A stretch of DNA of 30,151 nt from Sphingomonas sp. (GTDB lineage Bacteria; Pseudomonadota; Alphaproteobacteria; Sphingomonadales; Sphingomonadaceae): positions 1 through 30,151 of the forward strand of contig JASLBO010000396.1 of NCBI GenBank assembly GCA_030146605.1, in the 5' to 3' direction. The position numbers and the translations under genes were made by a program. The notes under the pieces were generated by a model that saw nothing but the letters and a program-made list of their open reading frames with translations, was not told the DNA's origin and did not search any database. Of this stretch, positions 1 to 9,842 are shown piece by piece. Within the stretch, counting starts at the first letter, position 1; each line of letters begins with the position of its first letter.

Positions 1-480
1 GCCGTTGAGGAAATAATAACGCTGCTGGCCGAACGCGTGCGCGCCATCGGGATCGGTCGCCGTGACGGCGCCGACGCTGGTGCCGGTCGCGACATTCTCC
101 GTCACGTTCATGGTCAGCGTCGCGGGCAGGCTGTTGACCTCGTTGACGTTGGTGATCCCGATCGTGACGTCGGATACCGCCTGGTTGTACGGCGCGGCAC
201 CGGCATTGTCGCGGGCGACCACCTTGTAGGTCGCGCTTGGGTTGGCTGCCTCGAAATTGAGCGCGGCGGCAGTCTTGATGACTCCGGTGACCGCGTCGAT
301 CGTATAGCGCCCGTCCGACGAGGTGGCGCTCGCCGTGGTTCCGCTGAGGAAGTAATAGCGCTGCTGGCCGAATGCATGCGCGCCGTCGGGATCGGTCGCG
401 GCGATGGTGCCGATGACGGCACCGATCGCGCTGTTCTCGGCGATGCTGAGGCTAGAGCTGACCGGCAAGGTATTGCGTTC
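1..480 (-). repeat. Tandem cadherin-like units with a 339-bp (113-residue) period
   Basis: The DNA at 1-60 and 340-399 is nearly identical (both encode QQRYYFL preceded by ATDPDGAHAFG). The NVNE boundaries at about 139-150 and 478-489 are offset by exactly 339 bp. The second unit is cut by the window edge, so the array probably continues to the left. A more diverged unit lies at about 483-800. Such near-identity points to recent duplication or gene conversion inside the RTX gene. Confidence 0.8.
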
Positions 481-3400
481 GTTGACGTTGGTCACTGCCA
501 CACTGAAGGACGCCTGGCGCGTGCCGCCCTTGCCGTCCGACGCCTGGACGATGATCGCGTGGCTCTGACCCGCCTCGAAGTTGAGCGAGGCCGGGGTCTT
601 TACGCTCAGCTGGCCGCTCTGGCTGATCTGGAAGCGGCCGCCGGCATCGTCGACCAGGCTGAACGTCAATGGATCGCCATCGGCGTCGCTCGAGACGAGC
701 TGGCCGATCAGGGTGCCCGCGGCGGTGCCGCTTCCGGCGCCCGCCTCTGCGACGCTGAGTGCGCCGCCCGACACGGTGATCGCGCCGGGCGAGTCGTTCA
801 CCGCGGTGATGGTGACCGCGACCTTAAGCTCGATCGACGCGCCGTCGGCGTCCGTGGCGATCAGCGTCACGGTATCGCTGCCGCTCAGATTCGCGGCGGG
901 CGTGTAGACGAATGCCCCGGTCGCCGGGTCGAAGCCGCTCACAGCGCCGAGCAATGGCGGCGCACCGGCGTTGAGGCTATAGGTGATCGCGCCGCCGTCA
1001 TGGTCGGCGACGCCGTAGCCGGCAGGGACCGTGAGCGGGGTGTCTTCGGCGATGGTGAAGGCGCGCGGAGCGCCGGGTGCCGTCGGTGCCGATTTACCCT
1101 GGGCGTGCCAAAACTCGGCGAGTTGGCCGGCGATCGCCTGCGGGATCGCCGCCGGCACCGTTCCGCTGGCCGCGGTCATCGCCGTGATCAGCCGAAGCGA
1201 GTCCGCATTGTCGAGATACAAAGCGTGACTGGTCGTCTGGACGCGGCGCGCCACCGTTCCGCCTGCGGAGAAGAAGCCGGTGAGCGTGACCGCGGCGGTG
1301 CTGCCGATTACGCCGATCTTGAGGTCGCTGCCCGAACGCACCAGCCAAAGCTGGTCGTAGCGTACCGACTGATCGAACGTAATCGTGTTGGCGCCGCTCG
1401 CATCGACGATCGTATCGGCGCCCGAAGCGGCGTCGAACAGATAGTCATCGGCACCGAGGCCGCCCGAGAGGCTGTCATTGCCCGCGCCGCCGACCAGCGT
1501 GTCGCCGCCGTCACCGCCGGTCAGACTGTCGTTGCCGAGGTCTCCCGCCAGCGTATCGTCATCGGCACCGCCGTCGAGGATGTCGTCCCCGGCGCCGCCG
1601 GTGAGCGCATCCTTGCCGGCTTCGCCATAGAGCTTGTCGCCGCCCTCGCCGCCGTCGAGCCGGTCGTCACCCGCGCCGCCCCAGGCCTGATCGGCACCGT
1701 CGCCCCCCGCAACCGCGTCGATACCATCTTCGCCGTAGAGGAAATCATCGCCGCCATCGCCGAGCAGAACGTCGTCGCCGCCGCCGCCGCGCAGCGTGTC
1801 GTTGCCGTCGAGCCCCGCCAGCCGGTTGCCGCCGGCGTCGCCCCGCAGTTCATCGACAAAGCCCGAACCGACGACATTCTCGATGCCGACGAGCACGTCG
1901 CCCGCCGCGTCGCCACCCGCCTGCGCGGTGACTAGATTGAGATCGACGGTGACCCCCGCGGCGGACCGCACATAGCGTATCGTGTCGCCCGCAGTCTCGA
2001 TCGTGCCAACGCCAGTGTTCGCGCCGCCGTCGAGCGCGTCGGCGCCCGCGCCGCCTTCGAGCGTATCGTCGCCGTCGCCGCCGAACAGCTGGTCGTCGCC
2101 GGCATAGCCGACCAGAGCGTCGTTGCCGGCGCCCCCGGCGAGATTGTCGGCGAGCGCACCCGCCTGCCCCGCGAGGAGATCGTCGCCTGCGGTACCTACC
2201 AACTGGGCAGCGCTTGCCGCGACTAGGACGCTGGTGAGCGAAACCGACAGGCCATCGGCGAGCTGGAGCGTCTCGATGCGGGTATTGGCGCTGGCCTGGC
2301 CCTGGAGCCGGATCTGCTGCGTGGTCGTATTGTCCTTGCGCAGATAAAGGTCGCTTCCCGACCAGACGAACTGCATGTCGGTGAGGCCGAGCCCCGTGCC
2401 CAGTTCCAGCACGTCGTTGCCGGCATCGACGGTGGTATCATAGACCGGAGTGGTACCACTGACCGTGAACGCGGCGTCGTAGACCGTATCGAAGCCGTAA
2501 TTGAGGTTCCACACATAGGTGTCGTCGCCGGCGCCGCCGCCCAGGCCGTCGGTACCCGCCCCGCCCTCGAGCTGGTTCTGCCCGCCGTCGCCGCCCAGCG
2601 TATCGTTGCCCGACCCGCCCAGCAGCCCCTCGATCCCGTAATATTCGTCGCCCAGAGCGTCGCCCAGACTGGCGCTGATCTGCGACAGGAAAACGCGCAC
2701 TGCAGCGCTGGCCGACTTGTACGATGCAATATCGAAACCCGCGCCGCCGACCAGGATGTCCTTGCCCGCACCGCCGTCGAGCATATCGTTGCCCGTGCCG
2801 CCGTAGAGCACGTCGTCGCCGCCCTCGCCGCGCAGCGTGTCCGAACCCGAATTGCCGGCGATGATGTCGTTGCCGAGCCCGCCTGCGATGACATCGTCGC
2901 CCGCGCCCCCGGTCATCCAGTCGTCGATCGCGCTGCCGCCGAGAGGCGCGGCCTCGGTTCCGTCGGCCGCGTCGGTCCCGCCATAGAGGTTAAGCTTGAT
3001 CGTCGGGACGCCGGCCACCACGGTCTCGATGTCGAGAACGCCGGTCTGATAGAAAGCGAGCTTCTCGATCTGCCCGCCGCCCCCGGTGACGTACCAGTCC
3101 TTGACGGTGATACTGTCGGCAAGCGCAAGCGCCTCGCCGTTCTCGGCATCGTCGTCGCCCACCGTCATCACCAGGTCGTTGCCGACACGACGCAGCATCA
3201 CGTCCTGAATGTCGATCCCGGGCGCAAACTCGATCGTGTCGACGCCGGCGTCCTGCACCACCGAACCGGTGGCCGGGCCGACGAAGCGCCTGAGAGTGCC
3301 GCTACCGGCATCCCAGTTGAACTTTCCGCGCCACTCGAGATCGAGATTCTGCGGATTGCCGGTGCGATTGAACGCGACCACTTCGACCGTGCTGTCGGGC

Positions 3401-4044
3401 CAAGTGTAGCGCACGCTGCCCTGCGCATCGATCGTATAGCCTGCCTGATAGGTGCCGCCGGCGAATACCGTCGTCCAGCCGGCATCGTTATAGTCGTCGA
3501 ACAGCAGGTCGCGCCCGTCGCCGCGCGAGAATTTGAACCGGTCGTCGCCCTTGCCGCCGACCACCACATCGCCGTCGCCGAGCCCGCCAGAGACGATGTC
3601 GTCGCCATCGCCGCCATAGACTTCGTCGAGGCCCTCGTCGCCGGTCAGCGAGTCCTTGCCCAGCCCGCCGAGCACCTGGTCGTTGCCGAGCCCACCGACG
3701 ACGATGTCGTTGTCGGCATCGCCTGAGACGAGATCGTCGCCGGTGCCGCCGAGCGCGATGTCGTTGCCGGCAAGCGCCCGGATCGAGTCGTTGCCCGCGC
3801 CACCCCAGATGAAGTCGTTGCCCTGCGTGCCGATCAGCAGGTCGTTGCCGGTCCCGCCGATGACGAAGCTGGTGATGTCGCTCAGCTTGATGCCGTTGCC
3901 GTCGGCGAAGCGCAGCCATTCGATGCGCTTGAACGCATCGACGAACCAATCCTTGAGCACGAGGCGGGCGCTTTCGGCCTGCGCCCCGTTCACCGTCTCG
4001 AACACCGTGACGATCAGGTCGGCGCCTGGCGCGGCGCTGGTCCC
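1..4044 (-). pseudogene. Downstream part of a giant RTX/cadherin-repeat protein, cut off from its 5' part by an in-frame TAG; runs off the window
   Basis: The reading frame of the upstream RTX gene continues without a stop from 4044 down to base 1 (1348 codons). It begins GTSAAPGADLIVTVFETVNG, a typical haemolysin-type calcium-binding-related segment, then LVLKDWF and FADG. RTX nonapeptide blocks of the GGxGxD type lie at about 3540-3870, 2520-2920, 2020-2200 and 1440-1870. They are separated by beta-rich linkers containing KDWYVTGGGGQIEKLAF and similar strings. From about 1080 to 1 come tandem cadherin-like domains ending in TNVNE and containing ATDPDGAHAFGQQRYYFL. The C-terminus, where a type I secretion signal would lie, is outside the window. 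No convincing independent start with a ribosome binding site was seen just after the TAG. That this is a separated gene fragment rather than a read-through product is inferred. The coding character of the frame itself is clear. Confidence 0.85.
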
Positions 4045-4047
4045 CTA
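4045..4047 (-). other. In-frame TAG codon interrupting the giant RTX gene
   Basis: Reading the minus strand, CTC GAG CGC TAG GGG ACC AGC joins two halves of one domain: DDIRLER, stop, then GTSAAPGADL. Both sides are in the same frame, with no insertion or deletion. A C-to-T change of a CAG glutamine codon would create it. Confidence 0.9.
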
Positions 4048-7000
4048 GCGCTCGAGCCGGATATCGTCGAGCCCGATTCCGGCAGCGAACACCACTGCAT
4101 CCTCGCCGCCGTCGATCCGGCCCTGGCTCACGCCGATCGCGCCGCCCATCCAATCGGGGCGCAGCGCCCCGGCCTGGGCAGCATTGACCTTCCACTTCTC
4201 GATCGCAGTCATCCGCGCGGCAACGTAATCGCCCACGGTACCCGCGCTCGCCGCCGAGCCGGTCTCGATAGCGTCGTCGCGGCCGTCGCCGCGGCGGACC
4301 AAATAGTTGTCGGAGCCGAGCCCGCCCTCGAGGCGGTCGCCATTGCCGGCGCCGCCCGCAAGCACGTCGTCCCCCGCTGCGCCATAGAGCTGGTCGACGC
4401 CCGCTCCGCCTTCGAGCCAGTCCGAGCCTTCGCGGCCGCGCAGCACGTCGTCGCCGTCGCCGCCGTCGAGGTAATTGCCGTCGCCGCCCAGCGTTGTCGC
4501 GGTTGCCGAGCCAGCGTCGAGCGTGTCGTTGCCCGCGCCGCCGAGCAGCCAATCGTCGAGGCGACCGCCATAGAGGGCGTCGCTGCCCTCTCCCCCAAAG
4601 AGATTGTCGCCCAGATCGGAGGCGTGGATCGTGTCGTTGCCCGCGGCGCCATCGACTGTAGCCGCGACATCGATCGCCAAGCTCCTTCGATCTGCCGTGG
4701 CGTAGGTGAAGCCAGAGGTCGTCCCTGCCCTGCTGCGTGCCACGCTGAGCGCCGCGTTGCCTGCGTTCTCATGGACGATGAGATCATCGACCCAGACCAG
4801 CGGCAAACCGGCGGCCCCGTCGACGATCGTTCCGATACCGAGCAGCGGTGCGGCCCCGTTGGCCAGCGCGGCTGCGCCTGCGGTCACCACCGCGCTCAGC
4901 GTGAACTGTTCGTCAGCTTCGACATTGGTCGGCTTGCCCGCGCCATCCACACCATTGTCGGCGATCACCGCAACGCGCACGAAATAGGCGGTCGCACCCG
5001 CGGCGATCGTCAATGTACTCGCCGCGGTCCAGCCACTCACACCGTCGGCCGAAACCTCCAGCGCATTGGCATAGTCCGTTCCGGCAAGCGCACGCGCCTC
5101 GGACAGGGTCAACGCCAGCGAGATCGCGCTTGGCGCGGCCTTGGACAGGCTGATGCGGAACACCGCATAGCCGTCGCCTTCGGTGGCATAGCTGCGCCCG
5201 ACCGACAAATAAGCCGGGTCGCCGGCCGAGACGATCTTAACCTGTGCCGCCGGGCCGACGAGCTTGCTTCCGCTCGCCGCCGACAGCGCAACTTCGAAGC
5301 TTTCCGGCTCTTCGATCGCGGCGTCGTCGACGATCGCCACGGTCGCCGTGCTGCGCAGCGCGCTGCCGATGATCGATGCGGTCGCAGTCGTGGCGGTAAA
5401 GTCCCCCCCGGCAACGGCGATATCGTTGTTCAGGTGCCCGTTGACCGTCAGCCCCAGTTGACTGGCGAGGACACCGCCGCGCAGGTCGATAATGTCGTTG
5501 CCGGCCCCCGCTTCGATCGTGGTCTGGCCCGCGACGTCGATCGTGTCGACGGCCACGCGGTCGCCCAGCTTGAACAGGCGATAGATCTGATCGCTCGCCG
5601 AATCGGTCGCGAGTGCCATGGTGATATTGCCAACGCCACCGGTCACCTGGCTCGCGAGATAGCTGAAGCCGCCGAACCAGTCGCTGGCCGCGCGCCGGCT
5701 CAGCCCCAGTTCCGAAGCGCGTGCGAGCGTCACCAGGGTCTCGGCGGCGAACGCGCTGTCCGGTTCGGCTGCCACGAGCGACGCAATAATGCCGCTGTTG
5801 GCCAGCAGGTTCTTATAGGCCTGCGCCGAGGCAATGTTGCCGATGAGGATGCTGGTATCGAAATTGCGCGGATCGATCCCGCTCGCGGACAGCGTCGCAT
5901 AGATCGCGCGCTTGACGAACACGTCCCCGCCGACGAGCTTGAAGTCGGAATCCGACAGGCCCTGATAGGCGCCATAGCCGATCAGCCGTTGCGCCGCATC
6001 CTTGCCCGAGAAGCGCTGCGTGATCGCATTGGTGTCCTGCGTCGAGATCGGCCGGTACACGAACTCGGATTTGCGCATGCCGTAATTGCCGACCTGTACC
6101 GCGCGCGGATCGAGCAGGGTGCTGCCGGAGGCTTCGAGCACCATGTTGAAAACGTTTGCCACCGCGGCTGCGACGTTGCGCGCCGCATCCTTCGATCCGC
6201 CTTTTTTCGAGTAGACGTTGGCGACGCTGAACTCGCCGGTGGCGCCGTTCCACGTCACGTCGGCACCGGAGCGAGGCGTCCCTCCGAAAATCGACCCGAT
6301 CAGCCCGCCGACGAGGAAGCCCAGAAAGGCTCCGGCGAATGCTCCGATCGGTCCCGCGAAGATTCCGAGTTGCGCACCGAGGCTGGCGAGACTTCCGCCT
6401 TCGGCGAGCAGCGCCGCCGCCGCCGCGACGCCGATCGAGGAGCCGATCGCCGAACCGATCTGGCCGCCGATCGTGTCGAAATTGACGATCTCCTTCGCGA
6501 GCTTGGCGCCGAGGAAGCCGCCCACCGCCGATCCGACAAGCGAGAAGTTAACGCCGTTGAACAGCCCGGCGTTGTTCGCAATGTTGGTGATGATCTGATT
6601 GATCACCGCGCCCGAAGCGGTGTTGAGCACCTCGCCGGCGACGCCATCGACGCCCACCGCCTTCATCAGTTCGGCGGTCAGATAGGAGGAGACCGCGCCG
6701 ATCCCCGCCGATTTTAGGTTTTTGAGGAATTCGGGACCGAAGGTCTTGAACGCGTCCTTCACCGAACCGCTGGCCGAAAGGCCCCCGATCACGCCATCGA
6801 GCGCATCGCCCAGATTGTTGCCGATCGTCTTGAACAGCGCAGATCCGACAACGCCCGCGAGCTTGTTGTCGCCCGCCAGGCGATAGCCGAGCGTGGACCC
6901 CAGCGCGCCGCCAATGTCGGAAAAGTCGAACGGCAGCGGATTGCCGTCGATCCGGATCTCGGTGGCGATCGCCTGGCGCTGCGCGTTGAGCGTGGTGATT

Positions 7001-8715
7001 ACCTTGGCATCCGCCTCGGTCACCGAATAGCCAATCAGCACGCCGTTCTTATAGATGTATGTCGCCTCGCGGCCCTTGTAATCGACCGGCACGACACGGT
7101 TGCCCTGGGTGACCAGCTCGATGCCGGCGGGCAGGAAGCGATTGCGCTCGACCAAGGTAACCGCGATCTCGCCGGTCACGGCGTTGCGGCTGAGCGAGAA
7201 CGGACGGAGGGCCGTCTGGCCTTGCCCACCCCCGGCAAGCAACGCGCGCGGATTGACGCCGAACTGGCGCTCGAAATCCGCCTCGCTGACTTCAAGCGTG
7301 TTCCCCGCCTCATCGGTCAAGGTGATGCGCAATTGGCCATTGTTCAGCAGCGCCACGTCGATGAATGAGCGATCATAGGTCGCCCCGGTACCGTCCTGGT
7401 GCCCGAGGCCGATCGCCACGGTCTGGCGCACTTCGGGAGTGGCCGGATCGGGGGGCGAAACCACGGTCGTAGAATAGGCGTTGCTGACGATGCTGGTCGT
7501 GATGGTGTGCGAGGTCGGCGGCGTCGTGGCCGTGTCGAGTATCGTTGCGGTACCGATCGCGGAGGGATGCACCCAGCGCTGCAGCAGCGTCTTGAACGGG
7601 ATGGTGGTGGGGGTGCCGCCAGGGGTCGTCGAAGGCACGTTCTCGAAGAATTTGAGAGTCTGCGTGTTGATCTCGAGCGGCGCGGTGCTTCCATGCGCGA
7701 TGAACTTGGCAAGCGTGGACCCGACATAGACCGCCTGATGCGAGGCGGGCAGGCCATCCTGCCGATCCATGTTGCGCTGACCGAGAATCTGGAGATTGCC
7801 TGCGTTATCGGCAAGCTTGCCGGTCGTCGGGTCCGGCGTCAGCCCTGCAGGAAATTTGCCATCGCCGCCAAAAACATAGATATAGTAGGTCGTACTGTTG
7901 AAGAGCGCTTGCCGATCCGTATCCGTCGGCAACGCGCCTGCGTGGCTGGCCTTAAACTGATCGACCCAGATGTTATACGCGATGAGGTTGCCATGGCCTT
8001 CCTCGCGGGCGGCCGTCTCCATGACGGTCTGAATATGGCTGGTGACATCGATGCGCTGCCCGGCTTGCTGCGCAGCTGGGAGCGCATTGATCGCGGCTTG
8101 GCGCTGCGCAAGATATGTGAAGCCCGAATTGATCGCCGTGGCCATCGCGGTATCGAAGGTGAACGCGTTTAAGGCATGCCCCAGTTCGTGCGCGACAACG
8201 AACAGCGCCCCTTCTGCCCCCAGATAGTCCGAGGCCCCCTGCCACAGCGAGGTTCCGAGATAAATCTTGCCGTTGTGCACGCTGGGGGTAGCGCCAGTCG
8301 GATAGATCGCGTGAACCTGGCGCAGCTCCACATTGACGCCGTTCAGCGTACGGAAGTCGTTCGAGCCCGTCTGCGAAAACGCGCCGCTGTCATAGGCAGA
8401 ACGACCAGCGCCTGGCGCATTCCCATATCCGATGGTTCTGAGCGCGCCGCTCACCTGCGTCTGGTTGAACAATTGGACGAGGGACGGACGTGCGAACAGA
8501 TTGACGAAGAACTGGTCGACGCCGGTTTGCGCGACTCCCCCTGTCAGCGCATCGGTCCGTGTCTGCCACAGCATGTTGGCCACCGCGGTGTTGGCACCGG
8601 CGGCAGTGGCCTGCGCAACGAATACCGCGCGCGGATCCGGCGCCGGCGTTGGCGTAGGAGTGGGGGTCGGAGTGGGCGTGGGAGTGGGAGTGGGAGTCTG
8701 CGCGGGAGTCGGCAC
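4045..8715 (-). CDS. N-terminal part of a giant RTX protein with a zincin-like HELGH domain (1556 aa as interrupted)
   Basis: Likely a secreted calcium-binding RTX protein with a peptidase-like head. Residues 1-28 are a Pro-Thr tract. Residues about 30-350 contain FVVAHELGHALNAF, with the zinc motif HELGH at 176-180, and a Glu-rich helix near 233-239 that may give the third ligand. Residues about 600-812 are glycine-rich and hydrophobic (many IGSAIG/GAFLG-like strings), as in membrane-active RTX segments. Calx-beta-like domains follow at about 1110-1330 (ATEGDGYAVFRISLSKA). RTX repeats are at about 1360-1500 (GGAGNDTLDAG). There is no Sec or Tat signal, which fits type I secretion. The GTG start is supported by GGAGGAGAA seven bases upstream. 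The gene follows the lipoprotein stop by 1 nt. It ends at a TAG after DDIRLER, in the middle of a recognisable domain, so the product lacks the remaining RTX blocks and the secretion signal. Protease activity is inferred from the motif only. Confidence 0.85.
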   Translation of the reverse strand: MPTPAQTPTPTPTPTPTPTPTPTPAPDPRAVFVAQATAAGANTAVANMLWQTRTDALTGGVAQTGVDQFFVNLFARPSLVQLFNQTQVSGALRTIGYGNAPGAGRSAYDSGAFSQTGSNDFRTLNGVNVELRQVHAIYPTGATPSVHNGKIYLGTSLWQGASDYLGAEGALFVVAHELGHALNAFTFDTAMATAINSGFTYLAQRQAAINALPAAQQAGQRIDVTSHIQTVMETAAREEGHGNLIAYNIWVDQFKASHAGALPTDTDRQALFNSTTYYIYVFGGDGKFPAGLTPDPTTGKLADNAGNLQILGQRNMDRQDGLPASHQAVYVGSTLAKFIAHGSTAPLEINTQTLKFFENVPSTTPGGTPTTIPFKTLLQRWVHPSAIGTATILDTATTPPTSHTITTSIVSNAYSTTVVSPPDPATPEVRQTVAIGLGHQDGTGATYDRSFIDVALLNNGQLRITLTDEAGNTLEVSEADFERQFGVNPRALLAGGGQGQTALRPFSLSRNAVTGEIAVTLVERNRFLPAGIELVTQGNRVVPVDYKGREATYIYKNGVLIGYSVTEADAKVITTLNAQRQAIATEIRIDGNPLPFDFSDIGGALGSTLGYRLAGDNKLAGVVGSALFKTIGNNLGDALDGVIGGLSASGSVKDAFKTFGPEFLKNLKSAGIGAVSSYLTAELMKAVGVDGVAGEVLNTASGAVINQIITNIANNAGLFNGVNFSLVGSAVGGFLGAKLAKEIVNFDTIGGQIGSAIGSSIGVAAAAALLAEGGSLASLGAQLGIFAGPIGAFAGAFLGFLVGGLIGSIFGGTPRSGADVTWNGATGEFSVANVYSKKGGSKDAARNVAAAVANVFNMVLEASGSTLLDPRAVQVGNYGMRKSEFVYRPISTQDTNAITQRFSGKDAAQRLIGYGAYQGLSDSDFKLVGGDVFVKRAIYATLSASGIDPRNFDTSILIGNIASAQAYKNLLANSGIIASLVAAEPDSAFAAETLVTLARASELGLSRRAASDWFGGFSYLASQVTGGVGNITMALATDSASDQIYRLFKLGDRVAVDTIDVAGQTTIEAGAGNDIIDLRGGVLASQLGLTVNGHLNNDIAVAGGDFTATTATASIIGSALRSTATVAIVDDAAIEEPESFEVALSAASGSKLVGPAAQVKIVSAGDPAYLSVGRSYATEGDGYAVFRISLSKAAPSAISLALTLSEARALAGTDYANALEVSADGVSGWTAASTLTIAAGATAYFVRVAVIADNGVDGAGKPTNVEADEQFTLSAVVTAGAAALANGAAPLLGIGTIVDGAAGLPLVWVDDLIVHENAGNAALSVARSRAGTTSGFTYATADRRSLAIDVAATVDGAAGNDTIHASDLGDNLFGGEGSDALYGGRLDDWLLGGAGNDTLDAGSATATTLGGDGNYLDGGDGDDVLRGREGSDWLEGGAGVDQLYGAAGDDVLAGGAGNGDRLEGGLGSDNYLVRRGDGRDDAIETGSAASAGTVGDYVAARMTAIEKWKVNAAQAGALRPDWMGGAIGVSQGRIDGGEDAVVFAAGIGLDDIRLER
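8644..8697 (-). repeat. Hexanucleotide-like tract encoding a (Thr-Pro)n segment
   Basis: A run of GGAGTG/GGCGTG-type units (plus-strand view) encodes residues 7-24 of the RTX protein as alternating Thr-Pro. The unit is six bases, so gain or loss of units would change the length of the linker without shifting the frame. No transmembrane or signal function is seen in it. Confidence 0.8.
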
Positions 8716-8716
8716 G

Positions 8717-9634
8717 TCAGTTCTCCTCCGTCACGGGGAAGTAGAGTTGCAATTGGAAGACCGCTGGCGGCAGATCCGATGGTCGGCCGGCGGCGTCGAC
8801 AAGGGGGCGATGGCTCGCCGCTACCAACGGTGCCACGGCGTCCCGCATGAATCCGCTATGGACCAACGGCGACGGAAACGCGCCCGTCCCGGTCTGGCCC
8901 TCGACGACGCCGACCGCCGCAAAGCCAGCCGCGCGAAGGCGAGTCGCCAGCAGGTCGAGCGTGAATGCATTCAGCCGTTCGGTGTAGCGCCGGACACAAT
9001 CCGAACACGCTACGTCCACGGTCGTTCGCCAGCGCGCGAATGTCTCGATACGAAGTTCGGCATAGCGTTGGGCGCCCGCCTTGCAGAACCGCGCTTCGGC
9101 CCATCGGCGCAGCGAACCGTCGGCCTGGCCGCACGCGCGGGTCGACACCACCACCTGACTGGGAAAGGAGGGATTCGACGCGGCCGGCGCGATTTGCGCG
9201 GACTTGATTACGGCGGCGAGCTCGGCAGCACCGCCTGCCGCGGCCCGTCCGCCCAGATGTTCGATGACGAGGGGGGCAATCTGAAACAACTCGAGATCGG
9301 TCTCGAACCGACTCTCTGCGATCGTGGGACGCATCGACATTTGCGATATACCTGATTTCGAAGAGGGAGCCGCGCCCGACAGGGCAGGATCAGGGACTTC
9401 CACGTCGATCGGATTGGGCTGACTGCCGGGCGCGTAAGGCGAATACGACCATGTTCGTGTCGATGGCACTGCCGGTTCGACCGACATGCAGCCGCCCAAG
9501 GCTAGCCCGGCCGCCCCGACCGCCAGGAGGCCGCACATCCTCGCCAATTCTCGAAGCGCGGCAAATCGCTCAAGTAAAAAGACGCCGGGGGGGCTGAAGA
9601 CGCGTTGCGGTATGTCGACACGGCGTCGATGCAA
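8717..9634 (-). CDS. Outer-membrane-type lipoprotein of unknown function, paired with the RTX gene
   Basis: I do not recognise the family. The N-terminal region carries a lipobox LGGC after a hydrophobic stretch (GLLAVGAAGLALGGC), with the lipidated Cys at residue 49 counting from the chosen start. This predicts a Sec-exported lipoprotein. The mature part has paired cysteines (ACGQ, FCKAG, ACSDC) that may form disulfides, and an amphipathic C-terminal region ending QLQLYFPVTEEN. The TTG start at 9634 is chosen because GGGGAGAAGG lies at ideal spacing before it. An ATG at 9538 would leave no positive charge before the hydrophobic core. A TTG at 9547 is a third option with a weak ribosome site. 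The direct coupling to the RTX gene suggests a partner in its export, surface retention or inhibition; that role is inferred from position only. Confidence 0.7.
   Translation of the reverse strand: MHRRRVDIPQRVFSPPGVFLLERFAALRELARMCGLLAVGAAGLALGGCMSVEPAVPSTRTWSYSPYAPGSQPNPIDVEVPDPALSGAAPSSKSGISQMSMRPTIAESRFETDLELFQIAPLVIEHLGGRAAAGGAAELAAVIKSAQIAPAASNPSFPSQVVVSTRACGQADGSLRRWAEARFCKAGAQRYAELRIETFARWRTTVDVACSDCVRRYTERLNAFTLDLLATRLRAAGFAAVGVVEGQTGTGAFPSPLVHSGFMRDAVAPLVAASHRPLVDAAGRPSDLPPAVFQLQLYFPVTEEN
8721..8729 (-). promoter_or_regulatory. Strong ribosome binding site deciding the RTX GTG start
   Basis: The minus strand reads GGAGGAGAA, then CTGAC, then GTG. The lipoprotein stop TGA lies inside the spacer, so ribosomes ending the lipoprotein finish 1 nt before the RTX start. 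This is a classic arrangement for coupled translation. Confidence 0.75.
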
Positions 9635-9842
9635 TGGCCTTCTCCCCCCGGAAAAGCGCGACACCGGCGCTTGCCGTAAAAAGCTTTTGCGACACCGCGG
9701 CTTGTGAGGTTCTTTGATCTACCGCGCATCAAGATTGACCACGCAAAAACTTGGTCGTCAAGCCGTATCCGAACATTGTCGAGTTCGCGATTGCGGCCCG
9801 CGCTGCGATCTCGTTCGGCGCATTGAGCGGCAGAACTAATCC

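Noticed and set aside
37..1935. Long plus-strand open frame (632 codons)
   Set aside because: It is antisense to the RTX/cadherin frame, is low-complexity Arg/Ala/Gly/Asp-rich and has no domain. The minus frame shows clear RTX and cadherin motifs.
3488..4552. Minus-strand frame of 354 codons spanning the TAG
   Set aside because: It is the Arg/Gly-rich off-frame reading of RTX repeats. It was considered as a frameshifted bypass of the TAG, but the true frame continues without a shift.
4624..6717. Plus-strand frame of 697 codons
   Set aside because: Antisense to the RTX protein, with no recognisable motif; an effect of high G/C codon usage.
8432..9355. Plus-strand frame of 307 codons across the RTX start and lipoprotein gene
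   Set aside because: The GVGVGVGV run is the antisense of the Thr-Pro tract; no ribosome site and no domain.
9679..9688. AAAAGCTTTT palindrome
   Set aside because: Short, and likely by chance in a 350-bp gap. No repeat or neighbouring element supports a function.
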